Below, one piece after another: positions 1-8,300 of a stretch of 64,000 nt of DNA. Numbering within the stretch: position 1 is the stretch's first letter; every line of letters begins with the position of its first letter. A program made the translations under genes and the position numbers. Origin of the DNA: an uncultured beta proteobacterium. GTDB taxonomy: Bacteria > Pseudomonadota > Gammaproteobacteria > Burkholderiales > Burkholderiaceae_C. The stretch lies in the NCBI GenBank assembly GCA_903822435.1, contig CAIJPE010000411.1, forward strand, positions 1-64,000. The letters run 5' to 3'. The notes beneath the pieces are model-generated. The model made no database searches and was not told where the DNA came from. It saw only the letters and a program-made list of their open reading frames with translations.

Positions 1-24
1 CAGCAAGCCACATGCCACGGGCTC

Positions 25-696
25 TCAGAAGGTGGGCGGGGTGTTGATCCACAGCACCCGTGCCACCGTGCGGCCCGGGTTGCGATAGGTGTGCGGCAGG
101 TTCGAAGGGAAGGCAAAGGAATCGCCTTGGGCCAGCGTGTGGCTGACCTCGCCGATGCTGAGCACGAGACGGCCTTCCAGCACGTAGCCCACTTCGTCGC
201 CTTCGTGCTGCATGGGCCCCATGCTGCCCCCGCCGGGCGCCACGATGTGGATGTTGCCTTGCAACAGGTGTCCGCGGCCGGCCGGGATCAGCCGTTCCAG
301 CGTGACGCCGGCGGCGTCTCCGTCGCCGCCTGCCGCGATGCAAGGACGCTCGCCTGCGCGGGCTACGTGATCGGCACCCGACCAGTTGGCGTCGAAAAGC
401 GCGCCGATGTGTGTGCCCAGCGCCGTCACCAGGGCGTGCAGCACGGTCAGCGGGGGCAGCAACTTGTCGTTCTCGTACTTCGAGATCAGGCTGATGGACA
501 CGCCCACCTGCGCGGCCAGGTCCTTCATCAGCAGGCCCTTGACGAGGCGGGCGTGGCGCAGACGTGCACCGATGGCCACGGGGGGCGGCGCCGGCGCGGC
601 CAGCAAGGCGGCCCCGGGCCTGGGACGGGAGGCCGGCCGCCTGGGTGGCGGCGGCGCTGCGGGGGCCACGGGCACCTTGATCACGGGTTTCTTCAT
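25..696 (-). CDS. XRE-family transcriptional regulator with C-terminal cupin domain
   Basis: Predicted cytoplasmic DNA-binding regulator of about 223 residues. A Pro/Ala-rich leader (residues 1-40) is followed by an XRE helix-turn-helix, recognisable from 'LAAQVGVSISLISKYEND', and then a cupin barrel with the sensor-type pattern MQHEGDEVGYVLEGRL and a late 'FPSNLPHTYRN'. This HTH-plus-cupin design is known from repressors of small-molecule catabolism and transport genes, where the cupin senses the ligand. I chose the ATG at 696 because the residues encoded upstream of it are low-complexity and overlap the promoter region of the divergent transporter gene at 899. The divergent arrangement suggests it controls that ABC importer. 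The ligand is unknown. Confidence 0.85.
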   Translation of the reverse strand: MKKPVIKVPVAPAAPPPPRRPASRPRPGAALLAAPAPPPVAIGARLRHARLVKGLLMKDLAAQVGVSISLISKYENDKLLPPLTVLHALVTALGTHIGALFDANWSGADHVARAGERPCIAAGGDGDAAGVTLERLIPAGRGHLLQGNIHIVAPGGGSMGPMQHEGDEVGYVLEGRLVLSIGEVSHTLAQGDSFAFPSNLPHTYRNPGRTVARVLWINTPPTF

Positions 697-898
697 TGGA
701 AAGTGAGTTGAATGGCAGGTCAATGGCTGCACAGGCACGGTGCCTGGCGCACCAGCGCGCGGCGCCCAATGCGAACCATGGGCCTTGCATGCAAGTGCCG
801 GCCCAGGCCGGCGCCCTGGGCGTGGCCGAGCGCTGGCACGTCGCGTGCTCAGGGGTGGTGGACAGATCCCGAGCGCATCGCTCATTGCCGGAGTCACC

Positions 899-2047
899 AT
901 GAAGTTCCCGTTCCGTGCCGCACTGGCCACCCTGGCCGCATCGGCCGCCGCCACCGCCTGGGCCCAGGGTGCCGCCAGTTGCCCCAACCCGATCCCGCTG
1001 GCCCTGACCACCCCGCTGACCTCGGGCGTGGCGCTGCTGGGCGTTCAGGCCAAGCTGGGCCTGGAAGACGCGGTGGAAGAGATCAACGCCGCTGGCGGCG
1101 TGGGCGGCAAGAAGTTCAAGCTCTCGGTGGAAGACGCCACGGGCTCGGCCACCACGGCACTCAACACCTTCAATCGGCTGATGGAAGACAAGCCTGTGGC
1201 GCTGTTCAGCTCGATGATCAGCCCCCACGTCTTCACCCAGAACGACGCCATCGCCAAGGGCGGCACGCCCGTGCTGGTGGCCGGCACCAACGGCCAGTTG
1301 ATGAAGCAGGCCAACCCGTGGATGGTGCGCATCCACGTCCACGACGGCCAGTTGGCCGAAGCCGTGCCCACCTACGTGGTGGAGACGCTGAAGAAGTCCA
1401 AGCCCGGCATCCTGACGGTCAGCGACGACTACGGCCTGGGCGCGGCCAAGGGCTTGCAGGCCCAGTTCGAGAAGCTCAAGGTCAAGCCCGTTGCGGTCGA
1501 GAGCTACGGCCTGAATGACAAGGACATGAGCGCGCAGCTCAGCAAGATCCGCGATGCCGGGGCCGATCTCATCGTGCTGTGGGGCCGCCCGGGCGACGTC
1601 GCCCTGGTGATGAAGCAGCGCAAGGCCCTGGGCATCACGCTGCCCGTCATCGGCAACGCCAGCGCCGTGGCGGCCACCACGCTGGCCAACCTCACGGCCG
1701 AGGAGGCCGACGGCAGCATGGGCATCGGCGGCATGTTCCCGCAGATCACCCCCGACCCCAAGTCCCAGGCCTTCGCCAAGCGCGTGCTCGACCGCAGCAA
1801 GATCCCTGCAGACAACTTCGCCGTGGCCTACCGCGACGCGCTGTACCTGCTCAAGGGCATCATCGAGAAGGTCGGATGCGAGCCCGGCGCCATCCGCGAC
1901 CAGCTGAAGGCCACCAAGGACTTCAAGGGCCTGTTGATCAGCTACACCGCCGACAAGGACGGCGACCTGGCGCACGCCATGGGCATCTACCGCAACAAGG
2001 GCAAGACCACCGAACTGCTGGGCACCATCACCGAGAAGGGCTTCTGA
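899..2047 (+). CDS. Branched-chain-amino-acid-type ABC transporter substrate-binding protein
   Basis: Periplasmic binding protein (382 aa) of the type 1 periplasmic-binding fold (LivK/AmiC family). The start at 899 gives a good Sec signal peptide (MKFPFRAALATLAASAAATAWA then QG). The mature chain begins with 'IPLALTTPLTSGVALLGVQAKLGLEDAVEEIN', typical of HAAT-family receptors. It is the first gene of a five-component importer read in the same direction (LivH at 2088, LivM-LivG at 2965, LivF at 4805). Family members bind branched-chain amino acids, amides, urea or aromatic acids, so the true ligand cannot be read from sequence. The divergent XRE-cupin gene is its likely regulator. Confidence 0.9.
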   Translation: MKFPFRAALATLAASAAATAWAQGAASCPNPIPLALTTPLTSGVALLGVQAKLGLEDAVEEINAAGGVGGKKFKLSVEDATGSATTALNTFNRLMEDKPVALFSSMISPHVFTQNDAIAKGGTPVLVAGTNGQLMKQANPWMVRIHVHDGQLAEAVPTYVVETLKKSKPGILTVSDDYGLGAAKGLQAQFEKLKVKPVAVESYGLNDKDMSAQLSKIRDAGADLIVLWGRPGDVALVMKQRKALGITLPVIGNASAVAATTLANLTAEEADGSMGIGGMFPQITPDPKSQAFAKRVLDRSKIPADNFAVAYRDALYLLKGIIEKVGCEPGAIRDQLKATKDFKGLLISYTADKDGDLAHAMGIYRNKGKTTELLGTITEKGF

Positions 2048-2087
2048 CCCCCTGCGGCGGGCAGCGGCGGGCGGCTCGGGCCTCGCG

Positions 2088-2954
2088 ATGATCCAGCTCG
2101 TGCTCAACGGCCTGGCCATGGGCGCCGTGTATGCGCTCGTGGCCCTGGGGTTGCTGCAGATCTTCAATGCCGTGCGCATCGTCAACTTCGCGCAGGGGCA
2201 GCTGCTGATGGTGGGCGCCTTCCTCGGCGTGGCCGCGCTGGTACAGGCGCAGTTGCCCGTGTGGCTGGCCTACCCGCTGGTGCTGGCGGCCATGGCGGTG
2301 CTGGGCCTGGTGTTCATGCTGGTGGCCTACTACCCGCTGCGGGGAAAGCCCTTCCACCTGGTGATCCTCACCACCATCGCCATCGGCATCATCCTGGAGA
2401 ACGGTGTGCTGATCGTCTTCGGGCCGTTGCCGCAGTCGCTGCCATCGCCTTTCGACAGCAGCCCGCTGCACCTGGGGTCGGTGGTGGTCTCCCGGCACGT
2501 GCTGTTCATCTTCGCGGCCACGGCCGTGCTGCTCGGGGCGCAATGGTGGTTCATGGCCCGCACGCGATTCGGCCGCATGGTGCGCGCCACGTCGATGGAC
2601 ATGGACATGGCTCGCCTCGTGGGCATTCCCGTGCGCCGCACGGTGGCCGTGGCCTTCATGCTGGGCGCCATGCTGGCCGGCGCAGCCGGGCTGCTGGTGG
2701 CCCCCATGTTCCTGGCCGAGCCGGCCATGGGCGGTGCGCTGGGCCTGAAGGCTTTCGTGGTCTGCGTCATCGGTGGCTTCGGCAGCCTGTACGGCGCGGT
2801 CGCGGCCGGGCTCTTGCTGGGCGTGGTCGAGACACTGGCCGCAGGCTACCTGTCGTCCGATTTCCGCGATGCCATTTCCTTCCTGATCATGGTCGGCTTC
2901 CTGTTCGCGCGGCCCCAAGGCCTGTTCGGCGAACGGCAAACCGAGCGGGTATGA
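2088..2954 (+). CDS. livH: ABC transporter permease, LivH type
   Basis: Inner-membrane permease subunit (288 aa) of a HAAT-family importer. It is almost entirely hydrophobic with about eight membrane segments. LivH hallmarks are the opening 'LVLNGLAMGAVYALVALGLLQIFNAVRIVNFAQG', and a late 'LKAFVVCVIGGFGSLYGAV' loop that contacts the ATPase. It starts 41 bp after the binding-protein gene and ends 10 bp before the LivM-LivG gene, so it is co-transcribed. The symbol reflects the family role, not a proven leucine substrate. Confidence 0.9.
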   Translation: MIQLVLNGLAMGAVYALVALGLLQIFNAVRIVNFAQGQLLMVGAFLGVAALVQAQLPVWLAYPLVLAAMAVLGLVFMLVAYYPLRGKPFHLVILTTIAIGIILENGVLIVFGPLPQSLPSPFDSSPLHLGSVVVSRHVLFIFAATAVLLGAQWWFMARTRFGRMVRATSMDMDMARLVGIPVRRTVAVAFMLGAMLAGAAGLLVAPMFLAEPAMGGALGLKAFVVCVIGGFGSLYGAVAAGLLLGVVETLAAGYLSSDFRDAISFLIMVGFLFARPQGLFGERQTERV

Positions 2955-2964
2955 GGCCCTTGCC

Positions 2965-4812
2965 ATGATGCTCTCCCGCCTGCACGCAGGCCAACGCCTG
3001 GCACTGCCCGCCTTGCTGGCCCTGATCGGCCTGCTGGCGGCACTGCCTCTGGTGGTGAAGGGCAACTATGCCCTGGGCCTGGTCAACCTCGGCCTGGTGA
3101 GCCTGGTGGTGGTCATCGGCCTGAACTTCATCACCGGCTATTGCGGCCAGATCAACTTCGCGCAGGCCGCGTTCTGGGGCATCGGCGCCTACGTCACGGC
3201 GGCGCTCACGCTCAAGGGCCTGTCGTTCTGGCTGGCGTTGCCGCTCTCGGCGCTGGCCACGGCGGCCTGCACGCTGCTGCTGGGCCTGCCCACGCTGCGC
3301 CTGCGGGCCTACTACCTGGCCATGGCCACCATCGCTTTCGGCGAGATCGTTCAACTGGTGCTGGTGCACTGGGAGCCGGTCACCGGCGGCACCTCGGGCC
3401 TGCGCGGCGTGCCGGGCATCCAGGTCTTCGGCTACGAGCTCAAGTCGCATGCGGCGCAATACGAGTTCCTGCTCCTGTGCGGCGGCTTGGCCCTGGCCTT
3501 GTCGCTGCGGGTGCGCCACTCCAAGCTGGGCCGCGCCATGATCGCGCTGCGCGATTCCGAGATCGGCGCCGAGGTGATGGGCGTGGATACCGTGCGCGTG
3601 AAGATGCTCGCCTTCATGCTGTCGTCGGTGTACGCCGGGGTGGCCGGCAGCCTGTACGTGGGGACCATCAACTACGTCAGCCCCGACCTGTTTTCCAATG
3701 CGCAGGCCGTGCTGTTCTTCGTGATGCTGGTCATCGGCGGCACCGGCTCGGCCGTGGGCGCCGTGCTGGGCACCATCACGCTGACCGTGCTGCCCGAGGC
3801 CCTGCGCTTCCTGAAGGAGTGGTACCTGGTGCTGTACGGCGTGGGCGTGATCGTGATGATCACGTTCCTGCCCGGGGGGCTGGTAAGCCTGGGCGCACGG
3901 TGGCGCCGTGGCAGCGATGGAAGGCCGGCCGATGGCACGGCGCCGCCTGCAGCCCCGGCGGCGCGGGCACCTTCGGCCCCTGCCCGACCGGCGACGGGCG
4001 CACTGCTGTCGGCGCGCGAGCTCACGCAGCGCTTCGGTGGCCTCGTGGCCCTGGACGCCATCAGCGTGGACATCGCACCGGGCACCGTGCACGCGGTGAT
4101 CGGCCCCAACGGCTCGGGCAAGACCACCTTCCTGAACGTGCTGTCGGGCGCCTACGTGGCGCAATCGGGCTCGGTGCGGCTGGCCGGTGTCGAGCTGATC
4201 GGCCGGCGGCCGAGTGCGATTGCCCGGGCCGGCTTGTCGCGCACCTTCCAGAACATCCGCCTGTACAAGAGCCTGACCGTGCTGGAAAACGTGATGGTCG
4301 GCGCCGCCTGCCATTCGCCCCTGTCGGTGCTGGCGGTGCTGCTGCGCAGCCGCCGCCAGCGTGACGAAGAAGCCGCCTTGCGGGCCACGGCGCAATCGGC
4401 CCTGGTGCTGGTGGGCCTGGATCACCTGGCCGGCCGGCCGGCGGGCAGCCTGGCCTACGCGCAGCAGCGCCGGCTGGAGATCGCACGGGCCGTGGCAGCC
4501 GGCCCGAAGCTGCTGCTGCTGGACGAGCCGGCGGCGGGCATGAACCCGCAGGAAGCGGCCGACCTGGTGACCACCATCCGCACGTTGCGCGACACCGGCA
4601 TCACGGTGGTCTTCGTCGAGCACAACGTGCGCATGGTGATGTCGGTGTCCGACCGGGTCACAGTATTCGACTTTGGCCGCAAGATCGCCGAAGGCACGCC
4701 GGCCGAGGTGCAGGCCGACCCCCGCGTGATCGAGGCCTACCTGGGCCGCCCGCGCGCCCTCCGGCCGGTGGAGCCGGACGCGGCAGACAAGCTGCAGGCC
4801 GCCCGTGCTTGA
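2965..4812 (+). CDS. Fused ABC permease/ATPase, LivM-LivG type
   Basis: A 615-aa natural fusion of the second permease (LivM, about residues 1-320) and the first ATPase (LivG, about 345-600), joined by an Ala/Pro-rich linker. The permease part carries 'GLNFITGYCGQINFAQAAFWGIGAY'. The ATPase part has Walker A GPNGSGKTT, the LivG-type 'RTFQNIRLYKSLTVLENV', a signature region 'LAYAQQRRLEIARA' that departs from the classical LSGGQ, Walker B LLLLDEPAAGMN and the switch 'VFVEHNVRMV'. LivM-LivG fusions are common in Burkholderiales. It overlaps livF by 8 bp, implying translational coupling. The importer therefore assembles from LivH, this fusion and LivF. Confidence 0.92.
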   Translation: MMLSRLHAGQRLALPALLALIGLLAALPLVVKGNYALGLVNLGLVSLVVVIGLNFITGYCGQINFAQAAFWGIGAYVTAALTLKGLSFWLALPLSALATAACTLLLGLPTLRLRAYYLAMATIAFGEIVQLVLVHWEPVTGGTSGLRGVPGIQVFGYELKSHAAQYEFLLLCGGLALALSLRVRHSKLGRAMIALRDSEIGAEVMGVDTVRVKMLAFMLSSVYAGVAGSLYVGTINYVSPDLFSNAQAVLFFVMLVIGGTGSAVGAVLGTITLTVLPEALRFLKEWYLVLYGVGVIVMITFLPGGLVSLGARWRRGSDGRPADGTAPPAAPAARAPSAPARPATGALLSARELTQRFGGLVALDAISVDIAPGTVHAVIGPNGSGKTTFLNVLSGAYVAQSGSVRLAGVELIGRRPSAIARAGLSRTFQNIRLYKSLTVLENVMVGAACHSPLSVLAVLLRSRRQRDEEAALRATAQSALVLVGLDHLAGRPAGSLAYAQQRRLEIARAVAAGPKLLLLDEPAAGMNPQEAADLVTTIRTLRDTGITVVFVEHNVRMVMSVSDRVTVFDFGRKIAEGTPAEVQADPRVIEAYLGRPRALRPVEPDAADKLQAARA

Positions 4813-5512
4813 TGTCCAGGACCTGACCGTGCGCTACGGGGCCATCACGGCCCTGCACGGCATCTCGTTCAAGGTCGAGCGCGGCGAGATCGTCACCCTG
4901 ATCGGCGCCAACGGCGCGGGCAAGACCACCACCTTGCTCGCCTTGTCGGGCTTGCTGCCCATCGCGCAAGGCCGGGTGGTGTTCGAGGATGCGCCACTGG
5001 CGGGCTTGGCGCCCGAGGCCATCGTGCGCCGTGGGCTGGTTCAGTCGCCCGAGGGCCGGCGCGTCTTTGCGGGCATGACCGTGCAGGACAACCTGGAGAT
5101 CGGCGCCACGCCCTGGCGGCGGCGCGGCCAGTCCATCGCCGACGACCTCGACCGTGTCTACACGCTGTTTCCGCGCCTCGCCGAGCGCCGCACGCAGCTG
5201 GCCTGGTCGATGTCGGGCGGGGAGCAGCAGATGCTCGCCGTGGGGCGTGCGCTGATGGGCCGGCCACGGCTGCTGCTGCTGGACGAGCCTTCGCTGGGCC
5301 TGGCGCCGATCATCGTCGAGCAGCTCTTCGACAAGATCGTCGACATCAACCGCCAGGGCGTGACCGTGCTGCTGGTCGAGCAGAACGCCGCCATGGCGCT
5401 GTCCGTGGCCGCGCGAGGCTACCTGCTGGAGAACGGCCGCGTGGTGCTGCAAGACCGCACCGAGCGGCTGCAAGACCACCCGCTGGTGCGCGAGGCCTAC
5501 CTCGGCGGCTGA
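4805..5512 (+). CDS. livF: ABC transporter ATP-binding protein, LivF type
   Basis: Second ATPase of the importer (235 aa), beginning with GTG inside the end of the LivM-LivG gene (8-bp overlap). Walker A GANGAGKTT, the LivF-type 'GLVQSPEGRRVFAGMTVQDNLEIGA', signature 'WSMSGGEQQMLAVGRALM', Walker B LLLLDEPSLGL and H-loop region 'VLLVEQNAAMAL' are all present; the usual H-loop histidine position is occupied by Gln-Asn as is normal in LivF. It closes the operon; the next gene is convergent and overlaps its last 16 bases. Confidence 0.92.
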   Translation: MLDVQDLTVRYGAITALHGISFKVERGEIVTLIGANGAGKTTTLLALSGLLPIAQGRVVFEDAPLAGLAPEAIVRRGLVQSPEGRRVFAGMTVQDNLEIGATPWRRRGQSIADDLDRVYTLFPRLAERRTQLAWSMSGGEQQMLAVGRALMGRPRLLLLDEPSLGLAPIIVEQLFDKIVDINRQGVTVLLVEQNAAMALSVAARGYLLENGRVVLQDRTERLQDHPLVREAYLGG

Positions 5513-6138
5513 ACGCCGGGCCAACCGCCGGGCAGGTGTCTCAGGTGCACCAGGTCGCCCGGCACGTCCACATCGCCCAGGGCCGGCAATTCGGCCCAGC
5601 GCAAGCCCGCAGCGCGGGCCCGTTCGCGGGTGGCGGCCATCACCCGCGGGGTGCTCCAGGCCATGTCCATGAACAGTTCGGGCGCCACCCGCCGCAGGCC
5701 CACCAGTGCATAGCCCCCGTCCAGCGCGGGCACGAACACGGCGTCGTGGTCGTGCAGGGCCTGCGCGGCTTCACGCAGCACGGCCCCGTCCAGCGCGGGG
5801 GCGTCGGTGCCCATCAGGAGCACGGCGGGGTCTTGGGCCAGCCGTCGCGCCAGGGCACGGTGCATGCGCTGCCCCAGGTCGCCCGGACCCTGCTCGGCCA
5901 TCACCAGGCTCTGGCGCTGGGGCAGCCGGCTGAAGCACGGATGGCTGGCATCGGGCGTGACGCACACCTCCACGCTGCGAAGGCCGGCCGCCAGGCCCTG
6001 GGCCACGGCGTGCTCCAGCAGGCGTTGAGCCAGGGCGGCGGCGCCTTCGGCGCCCAGTGCCGGAATGAGCCGGGTCTTGGCCTGTCCGGGCACGGGGGCC
6101 TTGGCAAACACCACCAGGCTGCAGTCCGTGGCCTTCAA
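5497..6138 (-). CDS. TIGR04282-family glycosyltransferase-like (CofC-like) transferase
   Basis: About 213 aa, DUF2064/TIGR04282 family (rSAM-associated nucleotidyl/sugar transferase with a GT-A fold). Diagnostic segments are 'VVFAKAPVPGQAKTRL' at the N-terminus, 'LLMGTDAPAL' (nucleotide/metal-binding Asp) and 'PALDGGYALVGL'. I place the start at a TTG at 6138 that overlaps the stop of the upstream reductase gene (TTGA), because the residues encoded further upstream are Ala/Arg-rich and unlike the family. Known relatives sit in ArsS clusters and are proposed to transfer a sugar-like group in arsenosugar-type biosynthesis; the reaction here is inferred. It is the last gene of the three-gene minus-strand operon. 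Confidence 0.82.
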   Translation of the reverse strand: MKATDCSLVVFAKAPVPGQAKTRLIPALGAEGAAALAQRLLEHAVAQGLAAGLRSVEVCVTPDASHPCFSRLPQRQSLVMAEQGPGDLGQRMHRALARRLAQDPAVLLMGTDAPALDGAVLREAAQALHDHDAVFVPALDGGYALVGLRRVAPELFMDMAWSTPRVMAATRERARAAGLRWAELPALGDVDVPGDLVHLRHLPGGWPGVQPPR

Positions 6139-8300
6139 GCCCGCTCCCAGGCGTGGTAGCGGGCCACCCAGGCCAGCAGCCGCTGCGGCGCGTGGGCGCG
6201 CTTCCATTCGCCGGCTGCGTATTTGTTGGCCTCGGCCAGTGTGGGGTAGGTGTGTATGGTGCCCAGGATCTTGTTCAATCCCAGGCCCTGCTTCATGGCC
6301 AGCACGAACTCGGCCAGCAGATCGGCCGCGTGTTCGCCCACGATCGTCGCGCCGAGGATACGGTCCGTGCCGGGCGCCGTCAGCACCTTGACGAAGCCGC
6401 GGGCGGTGCCGTCGGCGATGGCACGGTCCAGGTCGTCCAGGCCGTAGCGGGTAACCTCGACGGCGACGCCCTCCTCACGGGCCTCGGCTTCGCTCAGGCC
6501 CACCCGCGCCACCTCGGGGTCGGTGAAGGTGGCGCGCGGGATCACGCGGTAGTCGGCCTTGAAGCGCTTGAATCGGCCGAACAGCGCATTGACCGCGGCA
6601 TACCAGGCCTGGTGCGCGGCGGTGTGGGTGAACTGGAAGGGCCCGGCCACATCGCCCACCGCGTAGATGTTGGGGTAGAGCGTCTGCAGGTACTCGTTCG
6701 TCTCGATGGTGTGCCGCCCCGTCAGGGGGATGCCCAGCTCTTCCAGGCCGTAGCCTGTCACCCGCGGAGTGCGCCCAACGGCACACAGCAGTTGGTCGAA
6801 GGGCAGGGCCAGATCGCGACCTTCGCGCCGCACCACCAGTTGCCGCTGGCCATCGACGACCTCGGCTCGCACCGCCTCATGTCCCAGCAGCAAGTGGATG
6901 CCGTCTGCGGACAGGCTCCCGGCGACGAGTTCGGCCACCTCGGTGTCTTCGCGGGCCAGCAGGCGGGGGGCCATCTCGACCTGCGTGACCTGCGCGCCCA
7001 GGCGCGCGAAGGCCTGCGCCAGTTCGCAGCCGATGGGCCCGCCCCCCAGCACCACCAGCCGCCGCGGCAGTTCGGTCAAGCCCCAGACGGTGTCGCTGGT
7101 GAGGAAGCCGGTGTCCTGCAGGCCCGGTATGGGCGGCACGAAAGGGCTGGCCCCCGTGGCAATGACGATGCCGCGCGTGCTCAGGGTCTGCCGGCGGCCA
7201 TCGGCAGCGGTGACTTCGACGCTCCAGGGGCTGGTGATGCGCGCATGGCCCTGCAGCACCTCCACGCCCAGGCCGGTGTAGCGGGCCACCGAGTCGTGCG
7301 GGGCAATGGCCGCGATCACTTGCTGGATGCGCCTCATCACGGCTGCGAAGTCCACTGCGCCGGCGGTGCGGGTGAAGCCCAGTTCGCCGGCCCGCTTGAG
7401 TTGGTGCGCGAACTTGGCTGAGCGGATCAGCGCCTTGCTGGGCACGCAGCCGTAATTCAGGCAATCGCCGCCCATCTTGTGGCCTTCCACCAGCGTGACC
7501 TTGGCCTTGACGGCCGCTGCGATGTAGGCCGAGACCAGGCCGCCGGCGCCTGCGCCGATCACCACCAGGTTGCGGTCGAAGGCGCGAGGCCGCGGCCACT
7601 TCGCATAGACCTTGCGGCCCCGCAGGCCCCCCACCACTGCCTTGGCCACCAGCGGGAACAGCCCGAGCAGCACGAAACTGCCCAGCAGGCCCGGCGAGAC
7701 GATGTCGCCCGCCGAATGGATGGCAACCAGTTGCGTGCCCGCGTTCACGACCACCGCGGTGCCCGCCAGCATGCCCAGCTGGCTGACGAGGTAGAAACGC
7801 CCGGCCCCGATGGGGGTCAGCCCCATCAGCAGGTTGATCAGCCAGAAAGGGAACAGGGGCACCAGCCGCAGGGTCAGCAGGTAGAAGGTGCCGTCGCGCC
7901 GCACGCCCTCGTTGAAGGGAGCCAGACGGTCGGCGAATCGGGCCTGGATGGCATCGCGCAACAGGTAACGCGCGGCCAGGAAGGCCAGCAGGGCGCCCAG
8001 GCTTGAGGCGAAGGACACCACCAGCAGTCCGACGCCCAGGCCGAACATCGCGCCGGCGGCCAGGGTCAGGATGAGGGCGCCGGGGATGGACAGCGCCGTG
8101 GCCATCACATACAGCCCGAAGTAGGCAAGCAGGGTGGACAGCGGCCGGGCCTGGTAGGCGCCCACCAGCGCATCGCGGCTCGCCTTGAGCTGCTCCAGCG
8201 TCAGCAGCCTCCCCAGGTCGAAGTGCTCATAGGTCACGGCCAGAGCGACCACGGCCACGCCGGCGCCCACCCACAGCGCGCGGCGCGCTCCTGCGGCCAT
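6135..8300 (-). CDS. VTT/DedA-like membrane domain fused to FAD-dependent pyridine-nucleotide disulfide reductase
   Basis: About 721 aa. Residues 1-230 form a TVP38/TMEM64 (VTT) membrane domain with the family motif region 'LRLVPLFPFWLINLLMGLT'. Residues 245 onward are a mercuric-reductase/lipoamide-dehydrogenase-like flavoprotein: FAD-binding VVIGAGAGGLVSAY, redox-active pair C280/C285 (GGDCLNYGCVPSK), NAD-binding 'LGGGPIGCELAQAFARLG', FAD 'YAVGDVAG' and C-terminal catalytic 'IHTYPTLAEA'. So the catalytic set is intact and tethered to the inner membrane. Start (ATG 8300) and stop (6135) both overlap neighbours by a few bases (ATGA and TTGA), a sign of tight coupling with the radical SAM and transferase genes. 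The electron acceptor or substrate is unknown. Confidence 0.88.
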   Translation of the reverse strand: MAAGARRALWVGAGVAVVALAVTYEHFDLGRLLTLEQLKASRDALVGAYQARPLSTLLAYFGLYVMATALSIPGALILTLAAGAMFGLGVGLLVVSFASSLGALLAFLAARYLLRDAIQARFADRLAPFNEGVRRDGTFYLLTLRLVPLFPFWLINLLMGLTPIGAGRFYLVSQLGMLAGTAVVVNAGTQLVAIHSAGDIVSPGLLGSFVLLGLFPLVAKAVVGGLRGRKVYAKWPRPRAFDRNLVVIGAGAGGLVSAYIAAAVKAKVTLVEGHKMGGDCLNYGCVPSKALIRSAKFAHQLKRAGELGFTRTAGAVDFAAVMRRIQQVIAAIAPHDSVARYTGLGVEVLQGHARITSPWSVEVTAADGRRQTLSTRGIVIATGASPFVPPIPGLQDTGFLTSDTVWGLTELPRRLVVLGGGPIGCELAQAFARLGAQVTQVEMAPRLLAREDTEVAELVAGSLSADGIHLLLGHEAVRAEVVDGQRQLVVRREGRDLALPFDQLLCAVGRTPRVTGYGLEELGIPLTGRHTIETNEYLQTLYPNIYAVGDVAGPFQFTHTAAHQAWYAAVNALFGRFKRFKADYRVIPRATFTDPEVARVGLSEAEAREEGVAVEVTRYGLDDLDRAIADGTARGFVKVLTAPGTDRILGATIVGEHAADLLAEFVLAMKQGLGLNKILGTIHTYPTLAEANKYAAGEWKRAHAPQRLLAWVARYHAWERA

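Noticed and set aside
2887-4623. 578-codon minus-strand frame opposite the LivM-LivG gene
   Set aside because: Composition is His/Gln/Arg/Gly-rich antisense translation of a clear transporter gene, with no domain of its own. The same applies to the other long antisense frames (for example over copA, tctA, the TonB receptor and the APH/ATPase gene).
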